Both the position numbers and the translations under genes were made by a program. Shown here piece by piece: positions 59,795 to 64,000 of a DNA stretch of 64,000 nt; the stretch's first letter is position 1; each line of letters begins with the position of its first letter. This DNA comes from Pachyseris speciosa (lineage: Eukaryota > Cnidaria > Anthozoa > Scleractinia > Pachyseridae). The stretch lies in NCBI GenBank assembly GCA_016490735.1, contig JAEMWC010000127.1:556001-620000 (forward strand), given 5' to 3'. The notes beneath the pieces are model-generated. The model saw only the letters and a program-made list of their open reading frames with translations, was not told the DNA's origin and did no database searches.

Positions 59795-62700
59795 TTCTAA
59801 TATGATACATACTTGTTATGCAGTGTTTGGCTAAAATCAGGGGATATCCCTCAAGACTGAGCAGGATACAATGTAAATATTTTATTATCCAAAAACGCAT
59901 TGAGAGCAAAGCACAGATTACTGGCCGCCATTTTTCTACACGACAAACACAATTACGTATATCGTAGGATATCTGTTGAGTGCTGACGGCGAATACCGGG
60001 TCCACTATGACCATATTTGGAAGGCGTTCAGTGTGCTGAATAATAATTCATGGTATTCTTGGTTTTCAGTCACACAAGTAAAAACTAAAATCGTCAACCA
60101 TTCAATAGATAAAGTCAAGAAATTGAGATATTGTACAAGAGTAATAAATAAACAAAATCCCAAAGTCTTAGGGCTGTGCGATATCCCGTACTCGAGCTAT
60201 TCCGCAAAATGTACTACTCAAAATTATAGAGATTAGTATGGAAACGCCATGATGGTGTCCCTCTGAGGGACACAAATATGGCGGCCGAAAACTAGTGAAA
60301 ACATCTGGATTCACTTTCGCTATCTCAAAGGCTTTCTTCTCTCATCTGAGCTTCCAAACATTCACATAGACGCTTCTCTTGTCATGTTGGCTTTTCAGAC
60401 ATCTTTATGTAACGCACTGTGAAAAAATCTTAAATTCAAACTGCTCTTTTTCAAAACAAAGCTCGCTAGCGAGCTGACAACATGCAAGCAGATACATTTC
60501 TAAAATGTCTTTTACGTGATGAAGCTAAAAATGCAATAGTCGGTTTACTTTTGAATCTTAGCTTTTTATGACGTGACGTGAAAACCAAGAACACTCCGAG
60601 AAAGCTTTGCATAACTATAGAGACTTTGGTATGTTGTTTATTTATTACTCTTCTATAATATCACAATTTCTTGACTATTGAATGGTTGATGATTTTATCT
60701 TTTACTTGCGTGACTGAAAACGCTCTATTTTATACCATGCAATTCAAAGTACAGTCCGATTCAACCAATGCGGCACAGGATGGGAAGGCTTGGTGGAATA
60801 CCGACGAATATACAGCGGCTTTCCTGTATTCTGATTGGCTGTATTTTCTATGGCATGGTATAAATACTGGTAGAGAACTGTGTTTCAAGCCTGGCTTGTG
60901 GTGTTCGTTTTCTGTTTGTTTTAGGAGGGGTGGGTATCGTTGAAGATGCTATTCTTTTGGGAGCTCCTGTGAGTGCGGATGTGAAGCGGTGGAGATCTGC
61001 TGGTCAGGTTGTTGCAGGGAAACTGATCAATGGATACAGCAGGTGGGTGCATAAATGTGTTTACATTCGTTACCACTAGCTCTGGATGACATTTGTGTGT
61101 TTTGATTTGCTTACAGTAAGGATTGGTTTTTGAGATATGTTTATCGCACTGCCTCAGCGCAAATGAGTGTAGCAGGATTACAAGCAATCAAATGGAAAAA
61201 TCGAAGAATGGTGAATGTTGATTTGTCGGAACTGGTAAGTGTATGTTGGGATGTAAGTCAGTAGATTCATTTGTAGTATTTAACAAATGTAATTACTCTC
61301 TACTTGGCAAAGGATGAAAGGCTCGCATATCTTGATATTTGCTTTGTATCCTCGGTGTTGTAATGTTATGAGTGACGCACTCAAATAACTTAGAAAACAA
61401 CAACAAGCAAACCGCATTGCCAACGGCAACCAAGTAACAGGAAGCGCTCACACAGACTTCTGTTTATGCTGCTGTTTATGACTTAATTCACACACTGAAG
61501 CTGTGTCTCTTGCGAGCAGTAATACTGCAATTTAAGTGAGACCAACGGGTGGTGAAAACCGTATTCCTAATGCCACAGGACCTATCCTAGTCCAAAAGCA
61601 TTAAACGATGTTCTTGATTATGCGTTCAGATTACATGTACTCAGGGCTGTAAGTGATAGGCATTCCTCGCTGTCTGGCCAAGGTCGATCAAGGACTGGCC
61701 ACCAGGGACCTTTGAAGGAACGTCGCCAATGGGAACTGCGACTCTTTTGTATTCTCTGTTTTGCTTTGTTGTGCTGTTATTGTCTTTTACGTGTTTAAAA
61801 GTCAGCGGGAAAAGCCACAAACGCCAAAAGGAAAGTTGTCCTATTCGTTCAGACAAACAGAATTACACGAAACAAGTTGGGGGAGTGGGGTAACCGAACT
61901 GGTTTCGTGGATATTATGAAAAACCGAGTCATAGAAGGAGATTAAGATTCAATTTTTTTTTCTCTTTCGAATTGAAACCTGACACTTTTTTCGAGACTGA
62001 ATACTATTTTGAAGGTAGCAATAAATGGTTTATTTTTGTTCAGGCTTTATTTTCACCACTAGTTAAGGAGGCTCGATACAGTTTTTTTTGCCTTGGGGTG
62101 TACATGTTGAAATTAAAATTTCCTATAGAAGACAAAAGCCAATTTCCTTGACACTACAACATCTTTTCGACGTATGATGAAAGTGTACTTTCTCATTGGT
62201 TTCCAAGCAACAGCTGCTACCATAGCAACGGTAGTACGCGGCTTCTCATTTGAAAAAGACCGCCGTCAATTATCTCGAAATCCAGTGAGGCACTTCACAA
62301 CAAAACGTCAAGAGTGTATTAACTTCTCAAGTCCCACAACTTGTAGGCCAAATTAGAAAAGAATCTGTGAGAGCGTTTTCAAGTAAATTGCAAATAAAGT
62401 TTTGAAGGCCGGTTTTGTTCATTCCCGAATTTTTCTTCAAGCTTTACAAGGAAATATTAAAGTTTTACACTTTTTTTCTCTTTCCAAGGAATTATCATGA
62501 TAGCAAAGCATTTTCAATTTACATTGAGCCTCCTAGGTGGCTGTGATTGTAAGATATTTAAAGGGGCAGTGTCACGCTATTGTACCATCACTTTAAAAAA
62601 CTGCCAATGCATCAGTGGAAACCTTAAAATAATGGTCTAGTTTTGCTGCCAAAGACTGTAGTACTGCATTGACACCATAAACTCCTGTATTCCATCAAAG

Positions 62701-63883
62701 ATGACGACGATGGAAATGGATTGAAATTTGAAAAAACTTGCCAGTTTTGAAAAATCGCCAAAAACATTTTTATGGTTAGCTTTCCCTGCTAGAATTTCAT
62801 TGGAATTCATCTTACTGATTCTGTTGGAGCATTTTATTGCACGATAACAGGTAGAAGGCAGTAATTTTGGCAGAATTGAACCAAAAACAGCATAAATCCC
62901 GGTGACAGTGCTCCTTTAAGTACGAGAATGGTTAAATGTATGCAAATTAGGAGATTTGTGACTTGTTCGTGCTTTCAATATTTGAAAGTCAGAGCTACCT
63001 AGGAGGCTCAATGTGAATTAAAATGTTTGTTTTTGATGAACAAAACCGGCCTTCAAAACTTTATTTGCAATTTACTTGGAAACGCTCTTACAGATTTTGT
63101 TCTAATTTGGCCTGAAAGTTGTGGAACTTGAGTAGTTTACATGCTGTGAAGTGTCTGACTGGATTTCGAGATAATTGACCTTTTTCAAAATGAGCGACCA
63201 CGCGTTACTGTCGCTATGGTAATAGCTGTTACTTGGAAACCAATGGGAAAATAAACTTTGTAGTGTCAAGGAAACTTTGGGAAAACTTTGGGAAACTTTG
63301 ATTTCAACATGTACCCCCCAAGGCCAAATAAACTGTATCGAGCCTCCTTAAGTAGTGTTCATATGATTTTTATATATTCACATTCATTTAGCAATAAATG
63401 TAGGTGTAAAATTTTCAACGTTATTAAACGCAGTAGAGTCGCAGCCCAGTCTCTTCAACAACCTTATAGGATGATCAGTATAGACTGGCCTTACATTGAG
63501 TTGGACCCGCAGGAATGTACGCGAGTTGAACAGCCGACTCGAATCCAAGAATATCTCGTGGTTTGGTGTCTGCGGTTATCTTTCCCCTTTTTCTGTTGTT
63601 CTAGATTGATGGACACTTGGACTATTCAGATCCCAACAAAATGAAAATTATGCTCGATATACTTGGAGTAAATACCAAATCTTATGATGGTACCGAAACC
63701 GAAAGCACCTCACCAGAGCCCAGCTGCACTGTCAATCAAACTGTATCAACCAGTGACGAGGCCACATTGATTGCCATGGAGATTCTAGAGGAGAGAATCA
63801 GCGTTGCTATAGAAGTGTCAACACTCCTTCATCAAACTACCGAGAATGAGTACAGTGAACAAGGACAAGTCACATGCAGATGA
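20764..63883 (+). CDS. TMCO4: TMCO4 orthologue (DUF726 membrane hydrolase-like), 15 exons
   Basis: Exons: 20764-20888, 41878-41936, 42831-42970, 43171-43198, 52467-52598, 52918-53015, 54520-54663, 55738-55857, 56339-56417, 57346-57443, 57557-57693, 57831-57912, 60925-61042, 61117-61234, 63605-63883. They total 1757 nt, about 585 residues if one lost base in exon 5 is allowed for; human TMCO4 is about 634. The order of recognisable blocks follows the human protein: YDARLRVL, a Lys-rich stretch, the Gly/Ala-rich membrane region (about 180-243), GEIEEFEFEPL, NPW..L, QEALKYT, IDNPWHVC, VEVGKHLADVLLSRQQ, the nucleophile elbow GFSLGAR (Ser near 398), AILLGAP, KLINGYSRKDW and GHLDYSDPNKM. Known: DUF726 proteins are membrane proteins with an alpha/beta-hydrolase fold; their substrate is not established. 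The GHLDY His is a likely catalytic partner (inference). Start: AAAATGG context, first ATG of the frame. All joins keep phase except inside exon 5. Confidence 0.92.
20957..21140. repeat. 184-bp MITE in TMCO4 intron 1
   Basis: AGCCTGGTTTCCATATGATT at the left and ATCATATGGAAACCATGCAGGCT at the right (one small gap). Short non-autonomous element, hAT-like in size and end sequence. Class is inferred. Confidence 0.75.
21178..22470. repeat. Two tandem ~650-bp repeats
   Basis: AAGGTAATTCC(G/C)CTGAAAAGG starts both units, at 21178 and 21831, and the two can be followed side by side to ACCTTAAG-type ends at about 21829 and 22471. Each unit carries internal inverted words GGGGTCACCGTGCT. Divergence of several per cent indicates an old duplication of a repeat unit. 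Confidence 0.85.
23184..23210. repeat. Poly-A tract
   Basis: About 27 consecutive A, inside the 1665-bp transposon. Possibly a retroposon tail. Confidence 0.9.
23590..23792 (+). pseudogene. Penelope-like element fragment
   Basis: The translated frame contains NHFTP, then FITGELIRYARNSS, FLEFQNTRNLFWKRLRHRGY and SAKFL. The order HF..., F(I/V).GE..R..RNSS, ...L..RGY is the same as in the C-terminal RT region of PLE A and B. Only about 65 residues survive. Confidence 0.55.
24538..24975. repeat. Repeat rich in ATGTTGCAACA words
   Basis: Dense self-complementary words (AACATGTTGCAACATAT, CAACAATGTTGCAAGATG, ACATTTCAACCCAACAT). Two halves (about 24540-24715 and 24770-24970) echo each other, partly as inverted copies. 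Fragmented MITE-like element; ORFs read in either direction are products of the repeat. Confidence 0.75.
25288..25489. repeat. Dispersed repeat, copy 2
   Basis: Relative of 8905-9112, more diverged. It ends exactly where a TTAAAGGAGCACTGTCA motif begins, so a TTAA element may have inserted at its edge. Confidence 0.75.
25490..25640. repeat. Solo end of a TTAA element
   Basis: TTAA then AGGAGCACTGTCATG, matching the tip (AGGGGCAGTGTCAC) of the complete MITE at 62562-62915. No matching right end found nearby, so truncated. Confidence 0.5.
25641..26945. other. Intron 1 sequence, little assignable
   Basis: A short block at 26268-26320 (CCCACAATCC, TTAGAGACTACTCGC) matches 20350-20395, marking another small dispersed repeat. 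Otherwise nothing recognised. Confidence 0.5.
27415..28921. mobile_element. Nested 1.5-kb element, Harbinger-like remnant
   Basis: Ends GGGGTTAATTTAATAAAAC and (reverse complement) TTTGTTAAATTGACCCC. Subterminal ACTTGTAAT/TACAAGTCGGAC words occur in both flanks (27430-27680 and 28770-28890). A Myb/SANT-like coding remnant inside (28472-28627) points to the Harbinger superfamily. A 14-base poly-C lies at about 27917. Confidence 0.65.
28472..28627 (-). pseudogene. Myb/SANT-like DNA-binding domain remnant
   Basis: The frame reads LSKQQKLLLAQLMKDHKMIV, then KKAKQEAWPETICTQFNGVGVN. The spacing of an acidic/Gln start, LLLxLM, (K)KxAW..I...FN is that of the Myb_DNA-bind_5 family found in Harbinger accessory proteins and many host factors. 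It lies in the nested element, has no complete gene around it, and is probably dead. Confidence 0.5.
29107..30425. repeat. 1.3-kb palindrome with G-rich minisatellite arms
   Basis: GGCTGTGACTAAAAGTGGGA at the left is mirrored at 30405-30425. Both arms then hold about 200 bp of GGGACGTGGGACTCGGGGAC-type repeats (29122-29322; reverse complement 30196-30413). A unique-looking block of about 330 bp follows, also mirrored (29330-29665 against 29817-30175, only scattered mismatches). The loop of about 150 bp is centred near 29740. Confidence 0.9.
30450..30491 (+). repeat. LINE 3'-end tail, AATAAAGTATTGTTGTTGTTG
   Basis: AATAAAG followed by (TTG)n immediately after the big palindrome. This is the form of the 3' tail of CR1/L2-type LINEs that end in microsatellites. 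No coding part remains next to it. Confidence 0.35.
30766..31153. repeat. Palindromic element P, copy 1
   Basis: Arms of about 170-185 bp, from GAAGGGCTCGGAGCATAACC to GGTTATGCTCCGAGCCCTTC, with the loop near 30945-30985 (CTAAGAAGATGTAATGCAAC). Left flank unique (GTGCATAGTTGCATA). The first base differs from other copies (AGAAGGG rather than TGAAGGG). Confidence 0.9.
31766..32202. repeat. 437-bp foldback MITE within the unit
   Basis: GGGAGTTTAAGAAACTAGGA is mirrored by TCATTTCTTAAACTCCC. Arms of about 200 bp include CGACGGCAACGAAAACGTCA and its complement, around a centre at about 31990. Repeated at 35004-35440 and 38241-38677. Confidence 0.9.
32703..32766 (-). repeat. tRNA-like (SINE-type) fragment in the unit
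   Basis: On the minus strand: GCAGAGGTTGTTGGTTCGAA then TCCCGTACAAGCGGG and a T run. GGTTCGAATCC is a perfect B-box/T-loop, with a weaker A-box-like TTACGGCAATTCACCGG upstream. The T stem and acceptor stem do not pair properly, so this is not a functional tRNA gene. Copies at 35941-36004 and 39179-39242. Confidence 0.5.
33611..33670. repeat. Degenerate telomere-like CCCTAA/CCCTAG run
   Basis: CTAACCCTAACC, then CCCTAACCCTATCCCTAGCCCTAG and two further units. Repeated in each array unit (about 36849-36908 and 40087-40146). Metazoan telomeres are TTAGGG repeats, so this is interstitial and decayed, or a chance minisatellite. Confidence 0.6.
34002..34391. repeat. Palindromic element P, copy 2
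   Basis: As copy 1 with one extra T in the left arm (TCGTTTTTTCG). Flanked by X on both sides: CCATACTAT at the left and ATTGAAGTGAAGC at the right. Confidence 0.9.
37240..37628. repeat. Palindromic element P, copy 3
   Basis: Identical by eye to copy 4. Internal to the array. Confidence 0.9.
40478..40866. repeat. Palindromic element P, copy 4 (array end)
   Basis: The right arm ends CCGAGCCCTTCA and the next bases (GTTATATAAGCAGTCGC) are unique, marking the array edge. Confidence 0.9.
41047..41110 (-). repeat. LINE 3'-end tail with (CAA)n
   Basis: (CAA)n then CATGCTTTATTTCCCCC, which in reverse reads AATAAAGCATG(TTG)n. Same tail type as 30450-30491 but opposite strand. No coding remnant. 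Confidence 0.35.
41111..41877. other. End of TMCO4 intron 1
   Basis: AT-rich, no repeat or gene recognised. It ends in the exon 2 acceptor TTTTACAG. Confidence 0.6.
41878..41936 (+). CDS. TMCO4: TMCO4 exon 2
   Basis: Encodes (R)KWSEEVLKELVKHLDLPQQ, matching the vertebrate stretch ending GLVQWLELSE. Phase 2 in, phase 1 out; donor AAG|GTATTA. Confidence 0.88.
42665..42750 (+). repeat. Diverged half of palindrome P
   Basis: TTGAAGGGCTGGGGGCATAA then CCTATGTGTAATTTTAG and TTTTTTTGATTTTGCT track the left arm of P, with more than 20% change by eye. A stand-alone relative outside the array, in TMCO4 intron 2. Confidence 0.6.
42831..42970 (+). CDS. TMCO4: TMCO4 exon 3
   Basis: Encodes VLSTLLQFVQTGNCEDDAER, then LVDALKKESWLDNSLAGFPK. 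Acceptor CATGTAG; weak donor AAG|GTTTTT. Phase 1 in, 0 out. Confidence 0.85.
43171..43198 (+). CDS. TMCO4: TMCO4 exon 4 (28-nt micro-exon)
   Basis: Acceptor TTTATAG, codons DLLNLIQVL plus G, donor TTAG|GTAAGC. Needed to join exon 3 (phase 0) to exon 5 (phase 1), and it matches the vertebrate QDLLSFSLKDG position. Confidence 0.8.
43491..43557. repeat. AT dinucleotide microsatellite
   Basis: About 65 bp of (AT)n in TMCO4 intron 4. Confidence 0.95.
43939..45252 (-). pseudogene. CR1/L2-like LINE 3' fragment with GATA tail
   Basis: Minus frame 45252-44833 encodes VILPSVKYGLVLWGACC, LLDSIERLHCRASRIIFNLP and LFKAHNDGLP, the conserved C-terminal end of Jockey/CR1/L2-type RT proteins. Toward the 3' end lie AATAAAGGTCATCTATC and a (CTAT)n tail (43939-43954). 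A TTAA-flanked MITE (44233-44684) has inserted in the 3' region. Only the 3' end survives. Confidence 0.75.
44233..44684. mobile_element. 452-bp TTAA-flanked MITE
   Basis: Ends AGTGCCTATGAAGCGAAATT and AATTTCGCTTCATAGGCACT, each next to TTAA (44229-44232, 44685-44688). The inverted repeat extends about 50 bp (CTAATTTTAAAGTTTA and its complement). The TTAA target is typical of piggyBac-type transposition. Confidence 0.9.
46568..47317 (-). pseudogene. LINE ORF2 reverse transcriptase domain
   Basis: Three overlapping frames carry the RT blocks in order: LIPKKFKDKTLLENLRPISL and NQTGYVKGHYIGEN; LFLDFKKAFDSIEWSYLKAA; RQGCPLSGILFVLGI; YADDTTVFVGD; and FSFLSGLEKNTAKTEAM. The catalytic Asp of block A and the YADD motif are kept. 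Frame slips near 47000 and 46800 break the protein. Confidence 0.85.
48005..48856 (-). pseudogene. LINE ORF2 AP-like endonuclease domain
   Basis: A 283-codon open frame. Endonuclease motifs: LNVRGLNE, LIQESYS (catalytic Glu), NVYVPND, IIGGDFNCPL, RLDYFLIS and the terminal SDHSAV. All key residues are present. The frame stops before the RT, where the continuous ORF2 has broken. Confidence 0.85.
49145..50005 (-). pseudogene. LINE ORF1 protein (L1-type, coiled coil + RRM)
   Basis: 286 codons, uninterrupted. Residues about 10-130 are heptad-rich (coiled coil). Then come LEDYTRRENFRFMNIPE (start of the RRM) and RPIIARFVVREDRDEVFAVK with NRLK, then TRAIQEERKTL (C-terminal domain), as in L1 ORF1p RNA chaperones. 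Intact frame but a dead partner ORF2. Confidence 0.8.
50354..51373. mobile_element. TTAA element, CCCATTGGCACCC family, long copy
   Basis: CCCATTGGCACCCGTGCCGG at the left and GTAGTCAATGGG at the right, flanked by TTAA (50350-50353, 51374-51377). A subterminal palindrome CCGGCCAAAACCGGCCG is present. 1020 bp without a transposase. Confidence 0.8.
51609..51775 (-). repeat. LINE 3'-UTR remnant with (AATC)n tail
   Basis: (AATC)n then AACAACTTTATTTGAGTGTC, which in reverse reads AATAAAGTTG(TTGA)n, a CR1/L2-type end. The coding region is lost. Confidence 0.45.
51904..52316. mobile_element. 413-bp MITE, GGCCCCGTCCACACG ends
   Basis: Ends GGCCCCGTCCACACGTATCT and its mirror ATACGTGTGGACGGGGCC. Numerous internal GTCCACACG/GTATCCG words. 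Ends resemble hAT-type MITEs. No clear 8-bp duplication seen. Confidence 0.85.
52467..52598 (+). CDS. TMCO4: TMCO4 exon 5, contains a one-base frame slip
   Basis: Acceptor TTAACAG. The incoming frame gives GGYDARLRVLI then runs to a TAA at 52571. The frame that fits the donor (AATG|GTAGGA, phase 2) and exon 6 reads VQHSVLENYEILLIEKLKQ and LKDCEK. Against human TMCO4 the two halves align with exactly one nucleotide missing between about 52490 and 52527. Either a sequencing or assembly error or a genuine lesion. Confidence 0.8.
52918..53015 (+). CDS. TMCO4: TMCO4 exon 6
   Basis: Encodes (C)KDPEVQKKKDVIQRRKKAF, then VIALGALGGGALI: the Lys-rich stretch and the start of the first membrane region. 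Phase 2 in, 1 out; donor ATTG|GTAAGA. Confidence 0.88.
53045..53497. mobile_element. TTAA element, CCCATTGGCACCC family, copy 2
   Basis: CCCATTGGCACCCATGCCGG to AGGAGTCAATGGG, with TTAA at 53041-53044 and 53498-53501. It sits 30 bases after exon 6. 453 bp. Confidence 0.85.
53623..53913. mobile_element. TTAA element, CCCATTGGCACCC family, truncated copy 3
   Basis: TTAA then CCCATTGGCACCCATGCCGG. The interior shares CCTAATCCTATGATCCTAAA with copy 2 and then ends without the right terminus. Confidence 0.75.
54520..54663 (+). CDS. TMCO4: TMCO4 exon 7
   Basis: Encodes (G)VTGGLAAPLIAAGAGAV through SLFGAAGAGLT, the most conserved Gly/Ala-rich membrane segment of the family. Phase 1 in and out. Confidence 0.93.
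54881..55205. mobile_element. 325-bp MITE in TMCO4 intron 7
   Basis: TAGCCGCCTTCGCAGGCGTC at the left pairs with GACGTCTGTGAAGGAGGCTA at the right. The repeat runs inward through CACGCGTTCCTTCCCCA and its mirror. Confidence 0.8.
55738..55857 (+). CDS. TMCO4: TMCO4 exon 8
   Basis: Encodes (G)YRLSRRIGEIEEFEFEPL then HLAVAVSGWLPDGAE, the opening strands of the hydrolase-like domain. Phase 1 in and out. Confidence 0.92.
56339..56417 (+). CDS. TMCO4: TMCO4 exon 9
   Basis: Encodes (D)FKAAFKNPWKALNISEEQY then SLTWES. Acceptor GATAG, donor AAG|GTCAGC. Phase 1 in, 2 out. Confidence 0.9.
57130..57310. repeat. tRNA-like SINE fragment
   Basis: ACCCGGAGAAAAACCTC, then ACGCCGAGTCCGGGAATTGA and ACCTGGGA. 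A reverse-strand T-arm-like block (TCAATTCCCGGA) is visible. Looks like a common dispersed repeat, partly decayed. Classification uncertain. Confidence 0.35.
57346..57443 (+). CDS. TMCO4: TMCO4 exon 10
   Basis: Encodes (R)YLAEMGGAMYSFFASSSIS then FVTQEALKYTIFS, matching vertebrate AQEALKYTVLSG. Phase 2 in, 1 out. Confidence 0.92.
57557..57693 (+). CDS. TMCO4: TMCO4 exon 11
   Basis: Encodes (G)LITAISWPLLLLQLGYAI then DNPWHVCSRRAVEVGKHLAD and VLLSRQQ. Includes a hydrophobic segment. Phase 1 in, 0 out. Confidence 0.93.
57831..57912 (+). CDS. TMCO4: TMCO4 exon 12 (nucleophile elbow)
   Basis: Encodes GKRPVTLIGFSLGARVIFFC then LEALAKK. G-F-S-L-G is the lipase-type Gly-x-Ser-x-Gly elbow with the likely catalytic Ser. 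Phase 0 in, 1 out. Confidence 0.94.
58266..58726. mobile_element. 461-bp MITE with GCGGTCA words
   Basis: Ends CAGTCGAACCT and AGGTTCGACTG. Inside, TTAAGCGGTCA-type words recur at least five times. No coding capacity. Class unassigned. Confidence 0.75.
58731..58745. repeat. Target-site duplication, left
   Basis: TCTAATATGATACAT, repeated exactly at 59796-59810. The two copies bracket PLE C. Confidence 0.85.
58746..59795 (-). mobile_element. 5'-truncated Penelope-like element C with GIY-YIG endonuclease
   Basis: Minus frame 59750-59172 encodes FEKRGYPDSVVQ, then IPFALTFHPHNNPVKAI, CKNCPFI, TDRFTCTSANVIYCITC and LCKKLYIGETGR: the cysteine-rich linker and the GIY-YIG nuclease of PLEs. After one stop (TGA at about 59169-59171 where Arg is expected) the frame goes on as LGDRFREHLRDVEKDDKDAS, KPVARHFNLPNHS and NPHGINERFSFD-stop near 58937. 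The 3' flank includes CGACGAAGGGCTAACGCTCG. Both ends carry an inverted 25-bp block (TTTGGTTTATCAACGGAGTT at 58752 and its complement near 59725). Flanked by a 15-bp target duplication. Confidence 0.9.
59796..59810. repeat. Target-site duplication, right
   Basis: Second copy of TCTAATATGATACAT. The sequence after it continues TMCO4 intron 12. Confidence 0.85.
60057..60590. mobile_element. MITE family B, copy 2
   Basis: TCTTGGTTTTCAGTCAC to ACGTGAAAACCAAGA. Interior alignable with 15623-16216 (for example GGGCTGTGCGATAT and TGTCCCTCTGAGGGACAC). Immediately after it, 60605-60720 holds an inverted partial third copy of the left end (ending ACTTGCGTGACTGAAAAC). Confidence 0.85.
60729..60864. mobile_element. 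MITE family A, copy 2
   Basis: TTTATACCATGCAATTC to TATGGCATGGTATAAA, 136 bp. A shortened relative of 45-355 with the same ends, next to the inverted family B fragment and 60 bases before exon 13. Confidence 0.75.
60925..61042 (+). CDS. TMCO4: TMCO4 exon 13
   Basis: Encodes (G)GVGIVEDAILLGAPVSADV then AGQVVAGKLINGYS. LLGAP and (I/L)INGY are family-conserved. Phase 1 in, 2 out. Confidence 0.93.
61117..61234 (+). CDS. TMCO4: TMCO4 exon 14
   Basis: Encodes KDWFLRYVYRTASAQMSVAG then NRRMVNVDLSEL. Matches vertebrate GDWLLSFVYRTSS and VENVDLT. Phase 2 in, 0 out; donor CTG|GTAAGT. Confidence 0.93.
61235..62062. other. TMCO4 intron 14, left part
   Basis: No gene or clear repeat recognised before the large foldback element. 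Confidence 0.5.
62067..63347. mobile_element. 1281-bp TTAA foldback element
   Basis: GGAGGCTCGATACAGTTT at the left and AAACTGTATCGAGCCTCC at the right, each beside TTAA (62063-62066, 63348-63351). Arms of about 470 bp are mirrored almost throughout (for example AAGGCCGGTTTTGTTCAT and its complement), with scattered substitutions. The centre is occupied by the nested MITE 62562-62915. Confidence 0.9.
62562..62915. mobile_element. Nested 354-bp TTAA MITE
   Basis: AGGGGCAGTGTCAC at the left and GTGACAGTGCTCCT at the right, next to TTAA on both sides (62558-62561, 62916-62919). The same tip occurs alone at 25490. Confidence 0.85.
63605..63883 (+). CDS. TMCO4: TMCO4 exon 15 (last coding exon)
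   Basis: Acceptor TTCTAG. Encodes IDGHLDYSDPNKMKIMLDIL and GVNTKSYDG, then a variable Ser/Thr/Glu-rich tail ending QGQVTCR-TGA. GHLDY (likely catalytic His) and the Met/Lys-rich helix match the family; the tail is lineage-specific. Confidence 0.93.
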   Translation: MDGHLDYSDPNKMKIMLDILGVNTKSYDGTETESTSPEPSCTVNQTVSTSDEATLIAMEILEERISVAIEVSTLLHQTTENEYSEQGQVTCR

Positions 63884-64000
63884 CAACGATGAAGTGGTAC
63901 CATAAGTTCAATCACAGCAGGAGCTTATCTTACAGAGATTGCTCTGTGACCTCTGTGTGAGGAATTGCGAAAACGAGCCTTCTTTTTTTCAAATGCTGGG

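Overview
This is an animal nuclear window from what is almost certainly a stony coral, probably Acropora-like. It is AT-rich, its genes have introns with GT/AG boundaries, and it is full of DNA transposon relics, Penelope-like elements (PLEs) and non-LTR retrotransposons. The coral assignment rests on a minus-strand gene with the plan of the secreted acidic skeletal matrix proteins (SAPs) of Acropora: a signal-peptide exon, then an Asp/Glu-rich exon. No bacterial or organellar features are present.

Layout. Bases 1-5 kb hold small inverted-repeat elements, a 1.2 kb element crowded with ATCGAT motifs, and a CTGTG/CTGTA satellite. Bases 5.1-5.6 kb hold the last exon of a plus-strand gene for an ESG/DSG-repeat acidic protein with two dibasic processing sites. 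Bases 11.0-12.2 kb hold the two-exon SAP-like gene on the minus strand. Bases 15-20 kb hold two decayed Penelope-like retroelements, one split by a MITE, and two inverted arrays of a palindromic minisatellite.

Bases 20.76-63.88 kb are one plus-strand gene, the orthologue of TMCO4 (DUF726, alpha/beta-hydrolase-like membrane protein). I reconstruct 15 coding exons with consistent phases, except for a one-base frame slip inside exon 5. Intron 1 is about 21 kb. It carries a 1.3 kb palindrome, nested transposons and a nearly perfect 3.24 kb tandem triplication (30.8-40.9 kb) that starts and ends with the same 389-bp palindromic element. Intron 4 (9.3 kb) holds a decayed L1/Tx1-type LINE and a second LINE tail, both antisense. 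Introns 5, 6 and 14 hold TTAA-flanked elements. Intron 12 holds a 5'-truncated PLE with a 15-bp target-site duplication.

The two acidic secreted-protein genes suggest a biomineralisation-related neighbourhood. TMCO4 is an unrelated housekeeping-type gene. Nothing here amounts to a proven new molecular system. The strongest unusual signals are the palindrome-bounded tandem array, the acidic precursor gene and the exon 5 lesion.
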